Source: Paenibacillaceae bacterium
GTDB taxonomy: Bacteria; Bacillota; Bacilli; Paenibacillales; Paenibacillaceae
DNA: 44,214 nucleotides
Direction: 5' to 3'
NCBI GenBank assembly: GCA_004134985.1
Contig: REGQ01000040.1
Span: forward strand, 1 to 44,214
The position numbers and the translations under genes are program-made. The notes under the pieces were generated by a model that saw only the letters and a program-made list of their open reading frames with translations, searched no databases and was not told the DNA's origin. Positions 17,897 to 25,599 of the stretch are shown here, in pieces (the stretch's first letter is position 1; the number at the start of each line of letters is the position of its first letter).

Positions 17897-17942
17897 TGAA
17901 AAAAGCCCTGCCGGGCGGATTTTCTCCACCTCGGCAAGGCTT
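17897..17942 (-). terminator. Terminator after the siderophore permease operon
   Basis: On the minus strand AAGCCTTGCCG pairs with CGGCAGGGCTT and is followed by TTTT. It lies 38 bp after the stop at 17980. Confidence 0.8.
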
Positions 17943-17979
17943 GTTCACATTTTTAATTTAAATTGGACGCGATGCTGCA

Positions 17980-18987
17980 TTACTTCCTAAGCAGCAAGTA
18001 AGCAAAGTACGGCACGCCGATCAAAGACACCATAATGCCTGCCGGAATTCCGTCAGGATCGACGAGATTACGACCGATCGTATCGGCGACGAGCAGCAGC
18101 CATCCGCCAAGAAGGACTGCTACAGGAATGAACAACTGATTGCGCGGACCGACCAGCGCCTTGGCTATGTGCGGCGCCATCAGCCCGATGAAGGCAATCC
18201 CGCCAGTGACGGAGACTGCCGAGGCAGCCGCCGCGACAGCAGTCACAATTAGGACGAGCCTCTCCCGTTCCATCTTCAGGCCGACGCCTATTGCCGATTC
18301 CTCGCTCAGACTAAGTATATTAAGTTGAAGTGACTTAAACAGCGTAAGCGGAACAAGCAGGATCAGCCAGGGAAGCAGCGCCCATATGAACGGCCAATCC
18401 GTACCCCAGATATTGCCCGCAATCCATTTTGCGATAAACTCAACCTTGGATCGCTCCGCCGAAGAAATGAGGACAACCATAATTCCCGACAGTGCCAGGG
18501 AGAAGCCGACCCCGACCAGCACCAGCCGGATCGGATTGAGCCCGCGCGTTCGGCTGTATGCGAAAACATATATGAGCGCGGATGTAATCATTGCGCCGAC
18601 GAAGGCGACTAGCGGCAGAACATAAGCGAATGATGCGGCATTAATCGGAAAGAACAGAAAGAAAACAGCGATTGCTACGCCTGCACCGGAATTAATCCCG
18701 ATAATACCTGGATCGGCCAGGTCGTTGCGGGTAACGCTCTGCAAAATCGAACCGGACAATGCAAGCGCCATCCCTGACAGCAGGGTAATCAGAATCCGCG
18801 GCAAGCGGACAGAATACAGGACGAACGTTTCTTTGAAAGTGCCCTCTCCGAGCAGGACGGGGATCAGCCTGTCAAAGGACAGAGAGGCATATCCAATCCC
18901 CATGCTGGCAATTGCGGTTAAAACGATCATAACCAGACAAATGAGCAGAATCAGACGTTGCTTTCGAACGAGCGCAGACAGGGTCAT
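17980..18987 (-). CDS. FecCD-type iron-siderophore permease (second subunit)
   Basis: This 335-residue permease of the FecCD/BtuC family has about nine or ten membrane helices. Blocks include LPRILITLLSGMALALSGSILQSVTRNDLADPGIIGINSGAG near residues 52-93 and the ATPase-contact region GGIAFIGLMAPHIAKALVGPRNQLFIP near 265-291. It pairs with the product of the upstream gene, with which it shares a four-base ATGA overlap, to import a ferric siderophore delivered by the lipoprotein at 20160. No ATPase gene is nearby, as in the B. subtilis feuABC arrangement, where a distant ATPase is shared. Confidence 0.9.
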   Translation of the reverse strand: MTLSALVRKQRLILLICLVMIVLTAIASMGIGYASLSFDRLIPVLLGEGTFKETFVLYSVRLPRILITLLSGMALALSGSILQSVTRNDLADPGIIGINSGAGVAIAVFFLFFPINAASFAYVLPLVAFVGAMITSALIYVFAYSRTRGLNPIRLVLVGVGFSLALSGIMVVLISSAERSKVEFIAKWIAGNIWGTDWPFIWALLPWLILLVPLTLFKSLQLNILSLSEESAIGVGLKMERERLVLIVTAVAAAASAVSVTGGIAFIGLMAPHIAKALVGPRNQLFIPVAVLLGGWLLLVADTIGRNLVDPDGIPAGIMVSLIGVPYFAYLLLRK

Positions 18988-19991
18988 GAGAGTGCTTTGC
19001 CTCCTTTACGTACGACAAGCAGGAAAAATGGCAAGCCTAACATGGCCACAATGGCTGTTACTGGCGTCTCGTACGGTGCATTAATTGTGCGGCCCAATGT
19101 GTCGGCAAGCAGCATGAACCCGCCCCCTGCGAACACGGAAAAAGGCAATATGTAACGGTAATCGGTCCCGACGATCAAGCGGACAATATGCGGGATCATC
19201 AGCCCTACGAAAGCAATATTGCCCACAAGCGCAACAGATGCCCCGGTAAGCACAATAACGAGAACGAATAGAATCGCTTTTATTTGCACCAGTTTTTGTC
19301 CCAAACCTCTGGCCACCTCATCACTTAAGCTGAGAATGGTCACCTGTCTGGAGAGCATGACTGCGACCGTGCTGCCAATAAGAATGACAGGAGCGATCGT
19401 CTGCAGTTGTTCCCAAGTGGTCCCGATCAGACCGCCGGCGGTCCACATGGACACATCTTTGGAAATTTTGAAAGCGATGCTGACGCCTTCGGATATCGCA
19501 TACAGAAAAGCGGAGACGGCAGCCCCTGCGAGCACGATCCGAATCGGTGACAGTCTGCCCCGCCGCGCGGCGCCCAGAATAAGAACCAAAGCCGCCCCTA
19601 AGGCAGAACCGAAAAAACAGGCGATCATAATGCCGAAAGTACTTAATCCAGGAAGAAATACGAAAACAAGCGCGATCGCCATGTTCGCGCCGGAAGTCAG
19701 TCCAAGCAATCCCGGATCGGCCAGCGGATTGCGGGTAACCCCTTGCATGATCGCTCCGGACACGGCTAAAGCAGCTCCAGTGAGCAGCGCAGCCAATTCA
19801 CGAGGCAGCCTTAATTCGCGCAGAATTAAAATATTATCGTTCGCAGGAGCGAATGAAAGCGCAAGCCACAGATCGCGCAGTGACGTATCCGCAGCCCCGA
19901 AAGTCATCGATACGATGAAGCACAGGACAAGCGCTGCTCCACCGCCAATGAGCTTATAAAAAAAAGGGATCGCGCGTTGTTTACTTTTCAT
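18984..19991 (-). CDS. FecCD-type iron-siderophore permease (first subunit)
   Basis: This 335-residue FecCD/BtuC-family permease shows LPRELAALLTGAALAVSGAIMQGVTRNPLADPGLLGLTSGANM, the family hallmark, and NIAFVGLMIPHIVRLIVGTDYRYILP near the C-terminus. The ATG at 19991 (MKSKQRAIPF) is preferred because the longer frame to 20084 begins with residues that look non-membrane and non-coding, and AGAGAG precedes 19991. It sits 169 bp after the binding-protein gene and overlaps the next permease gene by four bases. It should work in the cytoplasmic membrane as half of the permease. Confidence 0.9.
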   Translation of the reverse strand: MKSKQRAIPFFYKLIGGGAALVLCFIVSMTFGAADTSLRDLWLALSFAPANDNILILRELRLPRELAALLTGAALAVSGAIMQGVTRNPLADPGLLGLTSGANMAIALVFVFLPGLSTFGIMIACFFGSALGAALVLILGAARRGRLSPIRIVLAGAAVSAFLYAISEGVSIAFKISKDVSMWTAGGLIGTTWEQLQTIAPVILIGSTVAVMLSRQVTILSLSDEVARGLGQKLVQIKAILFVLVIVLTGASVALVGNIAFVGLMIPHIVRLIVGTDYRYILPFSVFAGGGFMLLADTLGRTINAPYETPVTAIVAMLGLPFFLLVVRKGGKALS

Positions 19992-20159
19992 TAGACTCTC
20001 TTCTCTTCTTAATGGAATTTGCGAAGAAACTGCCGAACAGCAAGTTGACCCATTATGATCGGCGCAGAACGGAGACTGCGTCAAGCGGCAGGCAATTCCT
20101 TCGCTTTGAAAGGGATGCTTCGAAATGATAAGCTACGCTAGAAGCCTGACCAAGAAAGG

Positions 20160-21146
20160 TTACTGGCCAAGGAAGCTTTCAATGAAAAATTCCAGTTGGT
20201 ATTCCAGGCTTAACGGATCACCAAAGTAGAACGATTTGGCATCCACCTCATAGATATGATTGTTTTTGACGGCATCAATATTTTTGTACGTTTCAGTGTT
20301 TTGGAAGGAGTTGTCCTCATCTGCATTTTTACTGAAAATGACGTAGTCGCCCATGTAATCTTTGAGCACTTCTGTTGATACGGCCAAGTAGCCGTCAGTC
20401 GCTGTGCTTTCTTCTACGCTCTTAGGCAGGTTAAGCTTGAATTCCCCGTACAGAATTTCAGTACCGCGTCCGAAATTGTAGCCGTAAACATACAATTGCT
20501 TGTTGAAGGTCTCGATCACGGAAACGGTTGCGTCATCACCAATTTTCGCCCGGATTTCTTCACCCGCTTTTTGTGCTTTCGCTTGGAAATCCTCCACCCA
20601 TGCTTTCGCTTCCTGCTCTTTATTCAGCAGCTTTCCGACTTCCACCTGTTGTTGCAAATAATCGACCTTACCATACGTATAAGTAACCGTTGGCGCGATT
20701 TGTTTGAATTTGTCAACGTTTTTAATCCCCGCCAGTCCGATGATCAGATCCGGTTCCAGCTCAATAATTTTCTCCAGGCTTTCGTCCGACACCGCTTCGA
20801 CGTCCTTTAACTGCGCTTCAAATCTAGGATTTGTCTTGGACATTTCGTCAACACCGACCACCGGTACGCCGAGCGCCATAACATTGCCTGTTAGAAAGCG
20901 GGTAAGCACAACGACGCGCTGAGGGTTCGCCGGCACCTCGATCGGCCCGTCTTCCGACTGGTAGGTGATTGTACCGGATTTCGATTCCGACTCTGCGTCC
21001 GGTGAAGTTGAAGAATTTGATGGTGTATTGCTAGATGACTCCGTCGGCGGCGTGTTTCCGCCGTATTCGTTTTTCGTTTGGCTGCTGCCGCAAGCGCTCA
21101 GAACTATAACTAAAATTAGGACTACAGGAATAAACAGCTTTTTCAT
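20160..21146 (-). CDS. Siderophore-binding lipoprotein (FhuD/FeuA type)
   Basis: This 328-residue lipoprotein starts MKKLFIPVVLILVIVLSACG, with lipobox LSAC, followed by a Ser/Thr/Asn-rich linker and a class III periplasmic-binding fold (PQRVVVLTRFLTGNVMALGV, then EKIIELEPDLIIGLAG, then AVKNNHIYEVD near the end). It would capture ferric siderophore at the outer membrane face and feed the two FecCD permeases downstream. The ATG at 21146 follows AAGGGGAGAG. Two Fur boxes upstream (21224-21242 and 21338-21356) indicate repression by iron. The exact siderophore type is unknown. Confidence 0.9.
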   Translation of the reverse strand: MKKLFIPVVLILVIVLSACGSSQTKNEYGGNTPPTESSSNTPSNSSTSPDAESESKSGTITYQSEDGPIEVPANPQRVVVLTRFLTGNVMALGVPVVGVDEMSKTNPRFEAQLKDVEAVSDESLEKIIELEPDLIIGLAGIKNVDKFKQIAPTVTYTYGKVDYLQQQVEVGKLLNKEQEAKAWVEDFQAKAQKAGEEIRAKIGDDATVSVIETFNKQLYVYGYNFGRGTEILYGEFKLNLPKSVEESTATDGYLAVSTEVLKDYMGDYVIFSKNADEDNSFQNTETYKNIDAVKNNHIYEVDAKSFYFGDPLSLEYQLEFFIESFLGQ

Positions 21147-21223
21147 AAAAATGACTCTCCCCTTTATCAATTACGATGAATATTAGATTGGTATGGCATA
21201 AGGCATACAGCTTCCGATCACTC

Positions 21224-21242
21224 AATATTGATAATCATTTTC
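21224..21242 (-). promoter_or_regulatory. Fur box and promoter of the siderophore operon (proximal)
   Basis: This site matches the classical 19-bp Fur box GATAATGATAATCATTATC at 16 positions. It overlaps a minus-strand promoter with -35 TTGAAC (21249-21254), a 17-bp spacer and -10 TCAATA (21226-21231). Confidence 0.8.
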
Positions 21243-21337
21243 AATCGAGTTCAAAAAAAATATTCTCCGGCTTGGACCAAAAACACTGTGTAAGCAGCTC
21301 TCTGTGGCGCTTTTTTGTCATCCCCCACTTGATAATT

Positions 21338-21356
21338 GAAAATGATCATCATTCAC
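21338..21356 (-). promoter_or_regulatory. Second Fur box, upstream
   Basis: It contains the perfect half-sites AATGAT-C-ATCATT and matches the 19-bp Fur consensus at 15 positions. A TATAAT at 21364-21369 on the minus strand lies just upstream, so there may be a second iron-controlled promoter giving a leader of about 200 nt. Confidence 0.65.
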
Positions 21357-21508
21357 ATAGACTATTATAGTAATCCATTTCAAAGCAAACCATGCCTTTT
21401 TGTTTGAAAAGATCTTTGGATTATTGACTGCTGCGGGCATTTACGGAGCGCGAGTGAGCATTCGGAGTGAGCTTGAAAGTGAGTGTAGAGTAAGAATGCA
21501 GGCGTAGA

Positions 21509-21640
21509 ACAAAGCGTGTTAGACATGGGAGCAAGTTCAGGTAGGACAAAGTGCGATTAGGCGCGGGTGGAAGGCCGAGCGGGAGACAATGCGTATTAGG
21601 CATGGGAAGCAAGCTCAGGTAAGACAAACCGCGATGTCCC
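21509..21640. repeat. Degenerate tandem repeat, about 38-bp period
   Basis: Units starting at about 21509, 21546, 21586 and 21624 begin ACAA and contain GCGTnTTAGnCATGGGA and GCAAGnTCAGGTAnG. The first and third are most alike. There is no recognisable coding sense on either strand. It lies in the 850-bp gap between the siderophore operon and the AraC gene. Confidence 0.55.
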
Positions 21641-21672
21641 CCTTTGTTAAGTACTATCTATTTCGTGGGGAT

Positions 21673-21873
21673 CTTGCGCTAACGCTTGCCACAGCTCTTA
21701 ATTGGCTTGAAATGACCCTTTTGCAACTCTAACGCTTGCCACAGTGCTTATTCACCCCATGGACCGCTAAAATCGTGCGATTTTCTATAAATAAGGTGGC
21801 TCAGTTTCCTTACAAATATTTTGGGGCTGGTTTTCCCTAAATAGCGCCGCTCATCAGCGTTAGAATTCCACAT
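21673..21873. repeat. Dispersed repeat, copy 2
   Basis: The core 21728-21864 is bounded by TCTAACGCT and AGCGTTAGA and matches 112-247 at most positions. A partial extra copy of its left end (CTAACGCTTGCCACAG) lies just upstream at about 21677. The remainder of this gap up to 22000 shows no gene I can support. Confidence 0.75.
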
Positions 21874-21999
21874 AGCCCCCTACTCTCGCCATCGTTTGCT
21901 TGCCCACACTGCCCCCAAGTTGGCTCGCGCTTGTCATGGTCACTGGTAATCGACCTCATGATTATGCCCAGCAAACCACTGCGCTCAATCAATCGCTTG

Positions 22000-23646
22000 T
22001 CATGTAAATAAAGCGACTGCGCGCTGCACCTGCAGCCGAATGGACACTGGATTGTAAGGCACCCACTCATCCAGGTCCAGCAAATGCACGCGATCGTGCT
22101 GCACGGCAGGTAGATCGCTCCAGTCCGGAGACTCAAAAATCCGCTCAGCATGAGCGGTGGAGCCTTTGGCATCGGGGTACACAATGACCAGCAATCGGTC
22201 GCCTGCATAATGGGCAAGTTCCGCTAGCGCGATGGGAATAGAATGAAATTGATCCCCAAGCTGCTCCATCTCCTTCCGAATCAGCGCCGGAGGCTGGAGC
22301 CCCAGTGACTGGTACATGACATACCCTACATTGCGCGCACCATAGACAAGCATCTCTTCGGGCTTAAAGACGAGAATCGTCACAATCTCCTTGGCAACTG
22401 CGCTTTGCTGGACAAGCAATCGGGCCGCCTGTTCCTCATGCTCAAAAACGGTCAGCCATTGTTCGGCCCGCTCGCTCCGCTGGACAGCTCTCGCAATGAG
22501 ACGCAAATGTTCTTTCCATCCTATTTCCATCCATGAAATTTCAACTACCGGTGCTACCGGCCGCAATTGGGAGATGGTTAGCCCCATCATTTGCAAATGC
22601 CGTCTTGCCGCAATAATCAGTTCGGTCCTGCTTTCGAGCAATGCCGATTTGATTTGTTCAACTGAGCTGTCTATATTCAAAAACACCATCGATTGCGGTT
22701 TCTGCAGGTCTGAAGTGTTTACATATTCACTGCTCTCAGCTATGGCGACAACAGGTTCCAGTCCAAGCAGCCGCAGGTGACTGGCGTAGGGAGAGCGCAA
22801 GACAGCCACCCGCTGCAACGACATCGCGTTATAGCCGGAAGGCGAGGCTCCGGTCTGCTGCTTGAAGCGGCGGCTGAGGTAAAACTCATCCTTGTAGCCT
22901 ACCTTCAGCGCGATTTCCCTGAGCGTTCCGGAGCCGCTGATCAACAACTCCATCGCACGGTGAACGCGCAGCCGGGTCAAGTATTCGCTTGGTGAAAACC
23001 CGGTAAGCTGCTTGAACAAGGTAGAGTAATGCGAGCGGCTTATGCCTGCCACTGCAGCCAGTTGCTCACGGGATATTTTGTCGCTGTAGTGATTCTCCAG
23101 ATAAGCGATGCTGCGTTCCATACTCGGCTGCTCGCTGGAGCCGTATTTGGCATCCTGCTGTTCCAGCACTTGAAAAATAATCTGATGAAAAACAATTTGA
23201 TTTTGCACATGGCGGGCTTCATGCGCAGGCGAACGATGAAAATACAACTCCTCCACCTTGGCAACAATCGCAGGCTCATAAGGAATAAACAACACATCCT
23301 GACGGGAAGCAATATCGCTGCGCCGCATCATCGCGTCTGGAAATTGAGGTATCGTTTGCTCCCGGGCACTGATTAGCAGCGTGTAAGCATGGAGTGGTTG
23401 CAGACGGCTTGTAATCAATGCCGCATGGGTACGCGCCGGCAGAAGCAATACGCTTCCTTCCGCAAGATCGTAGGTTTGATCATCTATCCAGAGACTCCCC
23501 TCGCCGCTGGCAATGGCAATCAACACCGTTAAGCTTTCATTAATTTTATGTACCGGAAGATTCGAACTGCCATACAGTGATTGAACACCGAAAGCAGTAT
23601 ATAACGGAAAATGAGACTCTGCCCACTCCGAGACATCATTTTTCAC
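22000..23646 (-). CDS. AraC regulator fused to a siderophore-binding domain (Btr-like)
   Basis: This 548-residue protein has three parts. An N-terminal cupin-like sensor covers about 1-140. Two AraC helix-turn-helix units lie at about 160-265 (ISREQLAAVAGISRSHYSTLF and LREIALKVGYKDEFYLSRRF). A C-terminal periplasmic-binding-like domain runs from about 280 to 545. The layout matches B. subtilis Btr, which activates bacillibactin transport genes when the ferric siderophore binds. Here the C-terminal domain resembles the lipoprotein at 25600 (YGARNVGYVMYQSLGLQPP against YGVRNMGFTLYKALELPPP). The GTG at 23646 is chosen because GGAGG lies eight bases upstream. It presumably activates the neighbouring iron genes. 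Confidence 0.88.
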   Translation of the reverse strand: MKNDVSEWAESHFPLYTAFGVQSLYGSSNLPVHKINESLTVLIAIASGEGSLWIDDQTYDLAEGSVLLLPARTHAALITSRLQPLHAYTLLISAREQTIPQFPDAMMRRSDIASRQDVLFIPYEPAIVAKVEELYFHRSPAHEARHVQNQIVFHQIIFQVLEQQDAKYGSSEQPSMERSIAYLENHYSDKISREQLAAVAGISRSHYSTLFKQLTGFSPSEYLTRLRVHRAMELLISGSGTLREIALKVGYKDEFYLSRRFKQQTGASPSGYNAMSLQRVAVLRSPYASHLRLLGLEPVVAIAESSEYVNTSDLQKPQSMVFLNIDSSVEQIKSALLESRTELIIAARRHLQMMGLTISQLRPVAPVVEISWMEIGWKEHLRLIARAVQRSERAEQWLTVFEHEEQAARLLVQQSAVAKEIVTILVFKPEEMLVYGARNVGYVMYQSLGLQPPALIRKEMEQLGDQFHSIPIALAELAHYAGDRLLVIVYPDAKGSTAHAERIFESPDWSDLPAVQHDRVHLLDLDEWVPYNPVSIRLQVQRAVALFT

Positions 23647-23712
23647 AACCAAACCCTCCATTGTTATTGGAATAAGACAACCACTACCGCCTCAGTAATC
23701 ACATTAAGCATT

Positions 23713-23741
23713 ATTATCTCGATTATAAGGTATAAATACAA
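23713..23741 (-). promoter_or_regulatory. Promoter of the AraC-sensor gene
   Basis: On the minus strand, -35 TTGTAT (23736-23741), a 17-bp spacer and -10 GATAAT (23713-23718), about 70 bp before the GTG. Confidence 0.5.
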
Positions 23742-23742
23742 A

Positions 23743-23776
23743 TAAAAAAAAGAATACACCGTTGGCACGTGCATCC
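23743..23776 (-). terminator. Terminator after the HD-domain gene
   Basis: On the minus strand GGATGCAC pairs with GTGTATTC (two G-T pairs) and is followed by eight Ts. It lies about 110 bp after the stop at 23889. Confidence 0.6.
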
Positions 23777-23888
23777 TCTTCATTCCTTCAAACCGATAAC
23801 AGGCTTTCCTGTAATAAGATTCACTGCAATCTTCTAATCCACCCACACTCGTTAGCATTCTTCAATACGCTTAGCCACCGCCTGACCC

Positions 23889-24536
23889 CTAAGCTTCCCC
23901 TACGAGAGGTTTCAATTCATTATAAGCATCCGCTAGCCAAGGATGAACGACTTTCAGCTTTTCCTTTTGAATCCAGAGATAATTGATGTAGGCGAATGAC
24001 CCGTGCTCAAGCGATTTGTCGAGCGCTGGAACAATATCCTCAATGTACGGCGGCGTTCCTTGTTGATCCCAGGCAATTTTATCGGCGACGAAAAGTACAT
24101 TATCCAGCCTGGTGGCGTTTTTTCTCAATGTCGTATGACAGCCTACAGCATCCAGAATTTGCACGTCTTCTACGTAAAACAGATCTTTGGCCATTTGTCT
24201 TGAAATCTTCTGATGCATGATCATTGGGAACAACTCTTCTTCCGGCAGCACGTCAATCCCAAGCGAGCGTGCAACCTGTATGCGTATGCCATTGGGGTAA
24301 ACCGTGCTAATATCGTGCAGGTACCCGGCGTACAATGCAGCTTCTTGCTCTTCACCGAACCGCTTCGCAATCCGCTCAGCTTCTTCTCCAACCTTGATGC
24401 AATGCTCTGCCGTTTCTTCATGCCCATTTTGAATTAAAAATTGTTTGATATCATGTCTGAGGTCCCCTGTCCGTTCAGCGATTACCAGATTTGAATAGGC
24501 TTCTATCTTAATCATCCTTTCGGTGCATAAGCTCAA
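23889..24536 (-). CDS. HD-domain phosphohydrolase, YqeK-like
   Basis: This 215-residue HD protein has the metal-binding pattern His45 (AEHCIKVG), His74-Asp75 (AGYLHDIS), a later His (MIMHQK), GCHTT and LFVADKIAWDQQ. The last matches the VADYIEP block of YqeK-type enzymes, which cleave symmetrical dinucleoside tetraphosphates such as Ap4A. The start is uncertain. TTG at 24536 overlaps the upstream stop (TTGA) and would be coupled, whereas the ATG at 24515 has AAGG directly against it, too close to act as binding site. A terminator follows at 23743-23776. Confidence 0.75.
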   Translation of the reverse strand: MSLCTERMIKIEAYSNLVIAERTGDLRHDIKQFLIQNGHEETAEHCIKVGEEAERIAKRFGEEQEAALYAGYLHDISTVYPNGIRIQVARSLGIDVLPEEELFPMIMHQKISRQMAKDLFYVEDVQILDAVGCHTTLRKNATRLDNVLFVADKIAWDQQGTPPYIEDIVPALDKSLEHGSFAYINYLWIQKEKLKVVHPWLADAYNELKPLVGEA

Positions 24537-24808
24537 GTTCTCAGCGTTGCTGCCGCCTCTTCCTTCATGTCGATAAATACAGGTTTCTGGACGGAGCTGA
24601 TGGCGTCAATATCGATTTCATCCAGACTTTTAAATTCAAGCTGCAATGATTCACGGGTTGGGTCGCGAAAAATAACGGTTCGTCCATCCTCAGCCAGTTT
24701 CCCTTTAAGGTCAGCTTTTGCATAAAAAAGAAACATGACAAACACAACCTCGTTGCCGTCAGGATAGGTATACTTCATGCGCCGCTCAATTTCAGTGTGC
24801 TTCTCCAA
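24533..24808 (-). pseudogene. Truncated NUDIX hydrolase, C-terminal part only
   Basis: About 91 codons are left. The segment RRMKYTYPDGNEVVFVMFLF and the ending SLQLEFKSLDEID...ISSVQKPVF match the second half of NUDIX hydrolases. The Nudix box (GX5EX7REUXEEXGU) should lie upstream but is missing, because the frame is closed by a TAG at about 24815 and the end of the TetR gene begins at 24823. The first in-frame start is a TTG without a convincing binding site. It therefore looks like a 5'-deleted remnant, although it remains open and overlaps the HD gene by four bases. Confidence 0.7.
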
Positions 24809-24822
24809 CCCAGCCTATCTCA

Positions 24823-25425
24823 TCACCGGGCACCATCCTGCTGCCGCGGCAGCAGTTGAGTGTTCAAAGTGGTGTTGGCGATGCGGCGAAGCTTCTCTTG
24901 GCTGGCCGAGGTTCGCGCAAGTACACGAAGGCCCAATAATGTGTTGTGCAAGGTTTCCGCAAGCTCCCCAGCATCACCATCCGCTGCAAACTCGCCCGCC
25001 TCCTGCCCCTTCCGGATCAAATCCGCAAGAAGCTGCTCCGTCTTCGCGAATCCTTCCCCGGCCTTCGCATCTATCTCCGCATCGCGAGAAGCCAGCTCAA
25101 CCGCTGCATTGACGTACATGCAGCCCGGCGGACTGTCCTCGTCTCGATCTATAACTGAGTCAAAAATATAATGTATCGCCTGCCAGGCGGTGGAGGAACG
25201 CTGAACTCCCCCTGTCACGCTGGCATTGATGATGTCACCGTACCGTTCCATTGCTTTGAGAAACAATGTGCGTTTATCGCCAAAGGTATCATATAAACTT
25301 CTGCGATGAATGCCCATATGTTCAACCAGATCATTCATGGACGTCTTTTCATATCCTTGTTCCCAAAAGAGCTGCATCGCCTTATAGAGCACTGCGCTCT
25401 CTTCAAATTCTTTGCTGCGTGCCAT
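24823..25425 (-). CDS. TetR-family transcriptional regulator
   Basis: This 200-residue TetR/AcrR-type regulator has the helix-turn-helix KAMQLFWEQGYEKTSMNDLVEHMGIHRRSLYDTFGDKRTLFLKAMERY near residues 15-60. The C-terminal part is the ligand domain, with the block EDSPPGCMYVNAAVELA typical of the group with a TetR_C_16/YxaF-like C-terminus. The ATG at 25425 has GGAGGG at eight bases. The alternative at 25431 is too close to it. A palindrome overlaps its promoter (25446-25481), suggesting self-repression. Its target genes are not evident, since the neighbours are a NUDIX remnant and an iron-binding lipoprotein. Confidence 0.88.
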   Translation of the reverse strand: MARSKEFEESAVLYKAMQLFWEQGYEKTSMNDLVEHMGIHRRSLYDTFGDKRTLFLKAMERYGDIINASVTGGVQRSSTAWQAIHYIFDSVIDRDEDSPPGCMYVNAAVELASRDAEIDAKAGEGFAKTEQLLADLIRKGQEAGEFAADGDAGELAETLHNTLLGLRVLARTSASQEKLRRIANTTLNTQLLPRQQDGAR

Positions 25426-25445
25426 CGGCATTCCCTCCCATCCGT

Positions 25446-25481
25446 ATCATACCATTTTGAGAACGACCGGTAAATAACGGT
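25446..25481 (-). promoter_or_regulatory. Promoter and likely operator of the TetR gene
   Basis: On the minus strand, -35 TTTACC (25469-25474), 17-bp spacer, -10 TATGAT (25446-25451, with an upstream TGG). ACCG...CGGT arms at 25466-25481 overlap the -35. Confidence 0.5.
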
Positions 25482-25524
25482 TACTGGAAATGAAACAACT
25501 GCGCTTCAATTTTATGCCACAAAG

Positions 25525-25573
25525 CAAAAAATCCGACTGCGCAGCCTTTTGGCGGCACAGCCGGAATACGAAA
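25525..25573 (-). terminator. Terminator after the second siderophore-binding gene
   Basis: On the minus strand TCCGGCTGTGC pairs with GCGCAGTCGGA, followed by TTTTTT, just 30 bp after the stop at 25600. Confidence 0.8.
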
Positions 25574-25599
25574 TTAAATTATTGAGACTTATCATGATC

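Noticed and set aside
24533-24808. Intact NUDIX gene
   Set aside because: The Nudix box is missing and a stop codon closes the frame just upstream.
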